The notes beneath the pieces were generated by a model. It saw only the letters and a program-made list of their open reading frames with translations. It had not been told where the DNA came from and made no database searches. Position numbers and translations under genes: made by a program. DNA of 64,000 nt, taken from the NCBI GenBank assembly GCA_921293015.1, contig OV121098.1:11879016-11943015 (forward strand), given 5' to 3'. Positions 60,001-64,000 of this stretch are shown one piece after another. The stretch comes from Phorcus lineatus. Its lineage: Eukaryota > Mollusca > Gastropoda > Trochida > Trochidae. Positions within the stretch are counted from its first letter, which is position 1. Each line of letters begins with the position of its first letter.

Positions 60001-61743
60001 TACCCATACCTTAAATTCATACCCATACCCATAACATAGGACCCAATACTTAACATTTGTACCCAATACCTAACATTAATACCCACACCTATCATAGTTC
60101 CTAACCTAACATAAGTACAACATACCCAACATTAATACCAAAAACTGAACACTAATTCCGGTTATCTCATGTTAGTTCACAATACCTAACATTAGTACCC
60201 ATACCTGAAATTAGTACCCATACCTAACATTAGTATCTATACCTAACATTAGTATCTATACCTAACATTAGTACCCATACCTTAAATTCATACCCATTCC
60301 TAACATTAGTACCCATACCTAACATTAGTATCTATACCTAACATAAGTATTTATACCTAACATTAATACCCATACCTGAAATAGATACCTATTCCTAACA
60401 TTAGTACCCATACCTAACATTAATACCCATACCTAACATTAATACCCATACCTAACATTAATACCCATTCCTATTATCAATACCCATACCTAAAATTAAT
60501 ACCCATCCTTAACATTAGTACCCATACCTAACAATAATACCCATACCTAACATTAATACCCATACCTAACATTAATACCCATACCTAACATTAATACCCA
60601 TTCCTATTATCAATACCCATACCTAAAATTAATACCCATCCTTAACATTACTACCCATACCTAACAATAATACCCATACCTAACATTAATACCCATACCT
60701 AACATTAATACCCATACCTAACATCAATACCCATTCCTATTATCAATACCCATACCTAAAATTAATACCCATCCTTAACATTAGTACCCATACCTAACAT
60801 TAGTATCTATACCTAACATTAGTATTTATACCTAACATTAATACCCATACCTGAAATAAATACCTATTCCTAACATTAGTACCCATACCTAACATTAATA
60901 CCCATACCTAACATTAATACCCATTCCTATTATCAATACCCATACCTAAAATTAATACCCATCCTTAACATTAGTACCCATACCTAACAATAATACCCAT
61001 ACCTAACATTAATACCCATACCTAACATTAATACCCATACCTAACATTAATACCCATACCTAACATTAATACCCATACCTAACAATAATACCCATACCTA
61101 ACATTAATACCCATACCTAACATTAATACCCATACCTAACAATAATACCCATACCTAACAATAATACCCATACCTAACAATAATACCCATACCTAACAAT
61201 AATACCCATACCTAACATTAATACCCATACCTAACAATAATACCCATACCTAACAATAATACCCATACCTAACAATAATACCCATACCTAACAATAATAC
61301 CCATACCTAACAATAATACCCATACCTAACAATAATACCCATACCTAACAATAATACCCATACCTAACAATAATACCCATACCTAACAATAATACCCATA
61401 CCTAACAATAATACCCATACCTAACATCCATCTGACCATTCATTAAGATCTTTCCTAACATTAGATTCTCCCTGTATAAGGATTAAACCACTGTCTCAAT
61501 CCTTTTCTTACTTTCTATTTACCATAAATCCAACCAATCACTTACCTCGATTCAAAGCAGGGATGTCTTAATTCCATTACATACCATTTAACATAAAAGG
61601 TAGTGTCTCTCTAATTCATATTTGAAATTAAGTTAAGGACTTGTTATTAGTTTGTAAATGTTGATATATTTTTATTTCAGATTTTGCTTCTCCTGGATGA
61701 TGATTTGTCTTTGAAGAGAAGAGACAGGATTCCAGTCTTTTAA
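32846..61743 (+). CDS. SIDT: SID1 transmembrane family protein (dsRNA transporter family), 820 aa
   Basis: 23 exons join in phase: 32846-33085, 36587-36705, 37559-37723, 37900-38044, 40038-40121, 40696-40846, 41935-42028, 42875-42918, 48408-48482, 49206-49339, 50551-50624, 51026-51092, 52278-52426, 53064-53112, 53768-53885, 54612-54748, 55825-55927, 56472-56545, 57724-57770, 58098-58203, 58985-59095, 59548-59661 and 61681-61743 (2463 nt). The length is close to vertebrate SIDT1/SIDT2. Diagnostic stretches include [52 protein letters not shown] and the C-terminal [11 protein letters not shown]-1 proteins move dsRNA across plasma or endolysosomal membranes. The CREST-superfamily residues are present: Ser555-x3-His559, Asp570, His784-x3-His788, a likely metal site. 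Exon 2 has tandem partial copies in the next intron. Confidence 0.96.
33411..33585. mobile_element. 175-bp MITE nested in the Tc1-like element
   Basis: The terminal inverted repeats are CAGGGACTGGGAAAG and its near complement CTTTCCCAATCCCTG. Both ends are flanked by CACTAA (33405-33410 and 33586-33591). It has no coding capacity. Confidence 0.7.
33736..34745 (+). pseudogene. Tc1-like transposase relic (DDE)
   Basis: It begins [17 protein letters not shown], a helix-turn-helix start ([10 protein letters not shown]). The catalytic domain keeps the three acidic motifs: IIFSDEMK near 34160, [14 protein letters not shown] near 34442, and [13 protein letters not shown] near 34525. Frameshifts near 33850 and 34120 and stops (for example after NNQINLL and in the PKRL-VIKAKG tail) make it non-functional. 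Confidence 0.82.
35315..35720. mobile_element. Dispersed 400-bp element, copy 2
   Basis: It is homologous over its length to 13792-14212 (TATCGGTATATTGCAATACG near the left, GCGATACCCATCCTTA at the right). It lies in SIDT intron 1. Confidence 0.65.
36310..36337 (-). mobile_element. Orphan Tc1-like terminal repeat
   Basis: The sequence ending CCACGCACTG before TA matches the right end at 34884 in the same orientation. No matching left end is recognised, so this is a relic of a second copy or of a rearranged element. Confidence 0.55.
36587..36705 (+). CDS. SIDT: SIDT exon 2: ectodomain, parent of the tandem cassettes
   Basis: The exon is 119 nt, acceptor CTATTATTTCAG, donor TACAT|GTAAGT, phase 0 in and phase 2 out. 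It encodes [20 protein letters not shown], then [17 protein letters not shown]. Joining to exon 3 restores Ile and continues [12 protein letters not shown], as expected for the family. Confidence 0.92.
36654..37270 (+). repeat. Tandem copies of SIDT exon-2 3' end with splice sites
   Basis: A 124-128 bp unit holds the last 52 nt of exon 2, its GTAAGT donor and about 72 nt of intron. It occurs five times, with GGGAACA at 36654, 36779, 36903, 37030 and 37158. Copies 2-5 hold 51-nt segments at 36780-36830, 36904-36954, 37031-37081 and 37159-37209, each preceded by a T-rich stretch and an AG (GTTGAG or TTTGAG) and followed by GTAAGTTA. All four are phase 2-2 and 17 codons long, so inclusion would keep the SIDT frame. 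The 51-nt parts differ at one synonymous site in copy 5; the intronic parts differ at several positions. Confidence 0.95.
37559..40846 (+). CDS. SIDT: SIDT exons 3-6: rest of ectodomain
   Basis: Exons 37559-37723, 37900-38044, 40038-40121 and 40696-40846 have phases 2-2, 2-0, 0-0 and 0-1. They encode [59 protein letters not shown], and a segment ending [10 protein letters not shown]. These are characteristic ectodomain blocks of SIDT proteins, the part thought to bind dsRNA. Exon 3 could end at either of two nearby GTs; 37723 keeps the frame. Confidence 0.92.
38121..38431 (+). mobile_element. tRNA-headed SINE, family 1
   Basis: The head is GGGGCGGGATAGTGCAGTGG. It is flanked by ACAAATCCAGAAA / ACAAATCAAGAAA (38108-38120, 38432-38444). 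It lies in SIDT intron 4. Confidence 0.83.
38520..39710. mobile_element. 1.2-kb non-autonomous DNA transposon
   Basis: The left end AAGGCCTTTTTTTTTTTATA with GTTGGTTTACGGAT is mirrored at the right end by ATCCGTAAACCAACTAATAA and AAAAGGCCT. The interior is AT-rich and noncoding. It occupies most of SIDT intron 4. Confidence 0.7.
41072..41806. mobile_element. Inverted-repeat element interrupted by the pogo-like insert
   Basis: The left arm includes GGATTATCAACTTCTTTATT (about 41098-41117). The right arm near 41755-41803 is its near complement (AATAAACAAGTTGATAATCC). A related single arm occurs near 57533-57553 in SIDT intron 18. Confidence 0.6.
41143..41692. mobile_element. Non-autonomous pogo/Tigger-like element
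   Basis: It starts CAGTCAGACCTCGATAATCC and ends with its imperfect complement CGGACTATCGCGAGTTGACTG; both ends are flanked by TA. No transposase ORF is present. It is nested in a larger inverted-repeat element in SIDT intron 6. Confidence 0.75.
41935..42028 (+). CDS. SIDT: SIDT exon 7: first transmembrane helix
   Basis: The exon encodes [20 protein letters not shown] and then VLMIYCYNK, a single hydrophobic helix at about residues 308-329 between ectodomain and cytosolic loop. Phase is 1 in and 2 out. Confidence 0.92.
42213..42682. mobile_element. MITE flanked by 88-bp direct repeats
   Basis: The ends are GGCTATGCTTGATTGGT and CGAATCAAGCATAGCC. Directly outside, 42123-42212 and 42683-42773 are near-identical direct repeats (both with CCCCTGGGTTATTTCCCTTT), much longer than a normal target duplication. 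It is in SIDT intron 7. Confidence 0.65.
42875..50624 (+). CDS. SIDT: SIDT exons 8-11: cytosolic loop
   Basis: Exons 42875-42918, 48408-48482, 49206-49339 and 50551-50624 encode a polar loop (about residues 333-441). It includes a Ser/Thr-rich part ([20 protein letters not shown]), the acidic [19 protein letters not shown], and the basic [18 protein letters not shown] before TM2. The intron between exons 8 and 9 is the largest in the gene (about 5.5 kb) and full of repeats. Confidence 0.9.
43442..43829. mobile_element. Foldback MITE in SIDT intron 8
   Basis: The left arm AATAAAACTTTCAAATTATT with TTCAAACTCG is mirrored by GAGTTTGAATGTCGATAAAG and GAAACTTTTATTCC at the right. Arms extend about 80 bp or more. 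A related fragment is at 23947-24003 and another may begin at 63960. Confidence 0.7.
44510..45059. mobile_element. MITE, TTAAAG-ended family, with nested fragment
   Basis: The ends are TTAAAGTGACACAGAGTA and TACTCTGTGCCCCTTTAAA. The segment from about 44810 to 45008 is a fragment of the CTGCTACAT-type MITE inserted in it. It is in SIDT intron 8. Confidence 0.7.
45060..47794. other. SIDT intron 8, right part
   Basis: AT-rich sequence with a SINE scrap and hAT-like debris (GGCGAGATGATATATCA near 45966, similar text near 51752). No exon is supported; the 110-codon minus frame at 46556-46888 shows no domain. Confidence 0.5.
46208..46255 (+). mobile_element. SINE family 1 scrap
   Basis: ACACTGAATTTCAGTGCATT and ACCACCCATTG match the SINE body. 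It lies in SIDT intron 8. Confidence 0.45.
47810..48134 (+). mobile_element. tRNA-headed SINE, family 1, with (ACTC)n tail
   Basis: A full-length copy with a 15-bp target duplication (CCCATGTTACAGCCG / CCCATGTTACCGCCG). The tail is an ACTCACTC repeat, and a second tail-like remnant (GCTGAAATATTGCCC, then ACTCACTC) follows to about 48190. It is in SIDT intron 8. Confidence 0.87.
48569..48813. mobile_element. MITE, ATCTCAYTGAAAT-ended, SIDT intron 9
   Basis: The left end ATCTCACTGAAATTGTATCA is mirrored by TTTTGAACTGATTTCAATGA at the right; a partial extra left end lies at 48529-48560. It begins less than 100 nt after the exon 9 donor. Confidence 0.6.
49363..50020. mobile_element. Dispersed repeat with TGACGTCA motifs, copy 1
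   Basis: It shares with 53163-53715 the blocks TTGAAGATA...TTTGATAAA, CCATTATGACG, AACAATGCTTTGAC-like text, and CATAGTATGTCATGGACCCT at the end. It lies in SIDT intron 10. Confidence 0.6.
50215..50443. repeat. 45-bp tandem repeat, five copies
   Basis: The unit contains AGTCAGATGTAAAACAATGT and GGTAGATCAGAAGAATAATT. Being 15 codons long, it leaves a minus-strand frame open, but there is no sign this is a gene. It is in SIDT intron 10. Confidence 0.9.
50656..50685. repeat. (TATG)n microsatellite
   Basis: About seven TATG units lie in SIDT intron 11, 30 nt after the exon 11 donor. Confidence 0.9.
51026..53112 (+). CDS. SIDT: SIDT exons 12-14: TM2-TM3
   Basis: Exons 51026-51092, 52278-52426 and 53064-53112 encode a hydrophobic helix ([20 protein letters not shown]), the family block [20 protein letters not shown], the helix [16 protein letters not shown], and a basic loop (RDAKHKKM). 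Confidence 0.93.
52440..52930. repeat. About 155-bp tandem repeat, three copies
   Basis: Copies begin near 52463, 52613 and 52774 and share TGATATATTTTTCATATGTG-like, AGTTAAACATACTAATTT and GGCAGATCAAAATGCTAT blocks. They fill most of SIDT intron 13. Confidence 0.85.
53163..53715. mobile_element. Dispersed repeat with TGACG motifs, copy 2
   Basis: It matches 49363-50020 in the same order, interrupted by a SINE fragment at 53279-53375. It ends ATAGTATGCCATGGACACTC, about 50 nt before SIDT exon 15. A reverse fragment is near 57840-58015. Confidence 0.6.
53279..53375 (+). mobile_element. SINE family 1 3' fragment
   Basis: It contains TGCATAGCCACAATAAAG and CAATAATACTAGCAGCC. It interrupts a dispersed repeat in SIDT intron 14. 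Confidence 0.6.
53768..54748 (+). CDS. SIDT: SIDT exons 15-16: CREST core with Ser/His/Asp
   Basis: Exons 53768-53885 and 54612-54748 encode [20 protein letters not shown], then [18 protein letters not shown] and the following helices up to VIFMAVIGV. Ser555, His559 and Asp570 correspond to the conserved CREST hydrolase-like positions, and DTSFMY lies at the helix start as in SIDT1/2. Confidence 0.95.
53898..54192. mobile_element. MITE, same family, SIDT intron 15
   Basis: It starts CAATCTCATTTAAATCAGAT, 13 nt after exon 15. The right end has GATTTAGTATCAGTATCATT. Inner motifs (TCTGCTC near 53950, GAGCAGTACTCA near 54114) match the copy at 48569. Confidence 0.5.
55018..55182. repeat. Long palindrome 1 in SIDT intron 16
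   Basis: Arms of about 70 bp (left: TAGAGTAGCC through GCCCTGAACTATA; right: its near-perfect complement ending GGCTACTCTA) surround a short spacer. A shorter related arm lies near 54810-54840. It is probably a foldback transposon. Confidence 0.8.
55270..55436. repeat. Long palindrome 2 in SIDT intron 16
   Basis: The outer arms GGGACGTGTATCGCCG and CGGCGATACACGTCCC continue inward through an AT-rich stretch to inner arms AAATGATATCTCATCTTTAT / ATAAAGATGAGATATCATTT. Nearly the whole 167 bp can fold into one hairpin. Confidence 0.82.
55510..55795 (-). repeat. Single diverged unit of the 145-bp family
   Basis: Reverse-oriented text (GACCCCTATAAGGGCCACAG, then a GAATCCTGTGACATC block and GGTGACCCAGTGACC) resembles the array units. 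It is in SIDT intron 16, just before exon 17. Confidence 0.45.
55825..58203 (+). CDS. SIDT: SIDT exons 17-20: multi-pass core
   Basis: Exons 55825-55927, 56472-56545, 57724-57770 and 58098-58203 encode further helices and loops: [40 protein letters not shown], and [20 protein letters not shown]. All are strongly conserved family blocks, and phases join without gaps. Confidence 0.94.
55937..56215. mobile_element. MITE, same family, SIDT intron 17
   Basis: It starts CACAATCTCATTAAAATCAG, 10 nt after exon 17, with inner CTCATACCTCTCTGCAATTC. The right end is less clear. Confidence 0.5.
57229..57343. mobile_element. 115-bp MITE in SIDT intron 18
   Basis: GCAGGGCCTAGATTTTTTAA is mirrored by TTCGAAAATCAGGGCCC, with inner TTAGCGCTAAGATAGT / ACTATCATAGCACTAAG arms. 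Confidence 0.65.
58222..58422 (-). mobile_element. SINE family 2-type 3' part
   Basis: The reverse copy starts with an ATAATAATAATA tail complement and holds ACATGCTCAAAGCGC, matching the 3' end of the family-2 element at 13453-13769. It is in SIDT intron 20. Confidence 0.6.
58564..58875 (+). mobile_element. tRNA-headed SINE, family 1
   Basis: It is flanked by a perfect 13-bp target duplication (CTATTATGTCCTT at 58551-58563 and 58876-58888). The head and B-box are intact. It is in SIDT intron 20. Confidence 0.87.
58985..61743 (+). CDS. SIDT: SIDT exons 21-23: last helices, His pair and C-terminus
   Basis: Exons 58985-59095, 59548-59661 and 61681-61743 encode [10 protein letters not shown], a Phe-rich helix, [18 protein letters not shown] with His784 and His788 of the HxxxH pair, and the terminal [19 protein letters not shown] before TAA. 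The last intron carries a 1.5-kb tandem array. Confidence 0.95.
59691..59875. repeat. 68-bp tandem repeat after SIDT exon 22
   Basis: Two full copies and one diverged partial copy of a unit containing CAGCCAATCAGATCCCACCT and TAGGTCCCTACTTTGTAATC. It starts 29 nt after the exon 22 donor. Confidence 0.9.
59900..61432. repeat. 19-bp tandem array, about 1.5 kb
   Basis: The unit is AATACCCATACCTAACATT with an alternate ending AACAAT. The left third is degenerate, the middle has mixed higher-order order, and the right end (from about 61140) is an almost pure run of the CAAT variant. It fills most of SIDT intron 22. Confidence 0.95.
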
Positions 61744-61924
61744 TGTTTGTTACTATTTCCTTGGTGTAATTAGTGTTCGAGTTAATTTTGTTCTGCCTCA
61801 ACTGTATAGGACTGCTACATCAGCATATTTGAATCTGCAGAGCTCCTTCAATACCTTGATATCTGGCACGCCTAGTATCACTGACAGCTGGTTGTTCATT
61901 GCTATAGTTTGTTATTTTTAACCC

Positions 61925-61930
61925 AATAAA
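61925..61930 (+). promoter_or_regulatory. Candidate SIDT poly(A) signal inside a MITE
   Basis: An AATAAA occurs 181 nt after the stop, inside an inverted-repeat element. Other AATAAA motifs follow at 62576 and 62805. Which is used is unknown. Confidence 0.35.
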
Positions 61931-62013
61931 TGCTGACATCTCAAACTCATCATTTAAAATCGGGTTATTCCGCTTGTACACGGTGAAAGTCATTTCATTG
62001 GCTGCTTATCTAT

Positions 62014-62320
62014 GAGGGGGCGGGATAGCGCGTTCGTCTTCGGTTCATGAGATCTGTGGTTCGAATCCCGCCAGGGGCTTGGCAACTTTGTCTGCAGTAG
62101 AGAACTGTTCTACACGCAGTTAGGATTGGGTTCAATGCTACACTGAATTTCAGCGCAGTACCACCCATGGTTTGCTAGTTCCAGCCGATGCTCGCAGGTT
62201 TCACCGCAATGCATAGCCACAATGGTGTTGCGGGCTTTCTCCCTGCAATAATACCAGCAGCCATGATATAAGTGAAATAATCTTGAAAGCGGCGTTGGAC
62301 ACCAACTCACCTCACCTCAC
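62014..62320 (+). mobile_element. tRNA-headed SINE, family 1
   Basis: The copy lies inside an inverted-repeat MITE and is flanked by TATCTAT (62007-62013, 62321-62327). The A-box region of the head is partly deleted. Confidence 0.83.
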
Positions 62321-62410
62321 TATCTATAATGATACAAGGATTTTTGCCTAGCAGATATCAAGGTATTGAAGGAGATGTGCAGATTCAAATATGCTGGTGT
62401 AGCAGGATGA

Positions 62411-64000
62411 GACTGCCTTGTGAATGAAAGCAGTATCATGAGCATTTGTGAAGCATAATTCATACATACAAGCTGTTATTTGACATTGATGTTTGGTATT
62501 GTAAATAAGTAGCTTGTTACAAGTGATAAAGGTTGATTATTATAGTAAGATTAAGTTCTGTTTGAAACATTCCAGAATAAATCGTAGATTTCACCCAACA
62601 GATATGAGATTGACGGAAAAAAAGAGATTTACTGATGAGCTCAAACATTACAAGAAGGAAAGAAGTTCTCTACGAGTGAAAAGGCAAATATTTCACAGGC
62701 AGAGAGTGATTTTTTTCTTCCTTTCCACAATTGGGAAGAAGTAAATTAACAAATTTTACTAAAAATTGGAATAATGGCTTTTATAAAAACCTTGCAATCA
62801 TGATAATAAAACCTCTTTGGTGGTGCTTGATAAGACAGTGTTGATCAATTCAGTCCTCCCATTTTGTGTTTTGGTACAGCATGAGAAAAATGCTGTACTT
62901 TGAATAATTGTACAAACTAATTAAGATGACATGTATGTATTGATGTGATGTTCAGAGTTTATCATATGGATAGTGAGAAGCCTTATCAGCCTTGTCATGC
63001 TGTAGGAAGGCATTCTGGACTTGTGGCGCTGATATCTTGCTTGATTTTTCAAAGTTTTATTTTTGAGTGAATTCAAGCTATTTTTTGTCATGTTGTACAT
63101 ACTGAAGCAACAATAGCATTATACTCAACAATCTAGTTATAACTAGCTGTAATGTTCCGTCACTACATGTAAGAATTATTGATTGAGGTCATGTATGGCG
63201 GACCTTTGACATACTTTGAACCTACCAATAAAATAAGGGATGGAAGTCAGATTTGAACAACGGCATATGAACCCTCGATTTGAAGACCTTGGGCAGGAGG
63301 TCGCAGAAAGAATTTTACATATCACTAAGCTTAACATTAGAGCCATTCTGTAACATTGCACTAAAGCTACCTGAGTGATTTAAGATTACCTCAGTCGTGC
63401 AACGGGACCCAGCTCTCGTTTGATTGGCTGATTTTCACACCTGACGGTACCTGACAAGACGGTATAGGGGTGTAATTCTAGTGATGTACCGGTAATACAG
63501 ACCTCGCCACATATTACAGCTAGTTTTAGCTTCATTGTACACTCAGTTACCTGCTTTAAAGGAATTGTGAAATAATCATGTGTTAATAACATAAATGGAA
63601 TGTTCCCTTGAATTTTGTTCCACTAAAAAATTCACAAACCTCTTTTGGTGGAAAAAAAGCGTCACAAATGCTGGAAAATGACAGGTCCAGTTGAAAATAA
63701 TAATTAGTGTGCCATATAAGCAGGTAATTCATAATAGATTGTAAATAGTTTTCGTATATTGTACTGTTATTGTATGAAGTATTTTTTGTTCTGGATATAT
63801 GTGAACTTTACATTTTGTCTTTATTTTGAGATGTTAGAATTTCTGTTGCATCACAAGTCTCATCAACATGATTCAACATCAATGATCATGACTTTGAAAG
63901 AGGGTTTTAACTATGTAAAACATTATATTCGCATGTGTCTCGGTCTGATTAAAATCGACCTTGTTCCGAGGAATAAAGGTTTCAAAATATCAAGTCTATC
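62411..64000. other. SIDT downstream region
   Basis: AATAAA motifs at 62576 and 62805 may be SIDT poly(A) signals. The rest is repeat debris; the last 60 bp (GAGGAATAAAGGTTTCAAAA) may be the start of another foldback MITE copy. Confidence 0.45.

Larger units (their letters stand above)
61806..62410. mobile_element. MITE, CTGCTACATCAG-ended family, in SIDT 3' flank
   Basis: About 60-bp inverted ends: ACTGCTACATCAGCATATTT at the left and AAATATGCTGGTGTAGCAGG at the right, both followed by a matching TCAATACCTTGATATC arm. A SINE (62014-62320) is nested inside. It begins 63 nt after the SIDT stop codon. Confidence 0.78.

Overview
This is animal nuclear DNA: AT-rich, intron-rich and crowded with transposons. 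The gene content (a SID-1/SIDT dsRNA-transporter family gene, a nuclear receptor, a sushi-WSC secreted-type protein) and the repeats (tRNA-headed SINEs with CTCA-rich tails, a 145-bp tandem element ending in a hairpin, many MITEs) suggest a marine mollusc, most likely a bivalve. That placement is inference; no species marker was seen.

Three protein genes could be assembled exon by exon with matching splice phases. (1) 2391-7887, + strand: the 3' end of a gene with four phase 1-1 sushi/CCP exons followed by a two-exon WSC domain and stop; its 5' exons are not in the window. (2) 16596-23877, - strand: a nuclear receptor of six coding exons (1275 nt, 424 aa) with a two-finger DBD, a full LBD and an AF-2 helix. 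(3) 32846-61743, + strand: a SIDT gene of 23 coding exons (2463 nt, 820 aa) with signal peptide, ectodomain, TM1, cytosolic loop and multi-pass core carrying the CREST-type Ser/His/Asp/His/His residues.

The most unusual structure is amplification of exon edges in two genes. In the receptor, the first 54 nt of LBD exon 5 plus 15 nt of its 3' splice site are tandemly repeated as 69-bp (23-codon) units: 17 full units in three blocks, each carrying an intact pyrimidine tract and AG. In the SIDT gene, the last 52 nt of exon 2, its 5' splice site and about 72 nt of intron are repeated. This makes four extra 51-nt cassettes, each with an AG and a GTAAGT, in a splice phase that would add 17 residues each without shifting frame.

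Most other sequence is mobile-element debris: about ten tRNA-headed SINEs (several with clear target-site duplications), a second SINE family, a 5'-truncated L1/Tx1-like LINE with 15-bp target duplications, a decayed Tc1-like transposon with a nested MITE, a pogo-like element nested in another inverted-repeat element, several MITE families, two long palindromes in a SIDT intron, and tandem arrays with periods of 19, 20, 45, 145 and about 155 bp.
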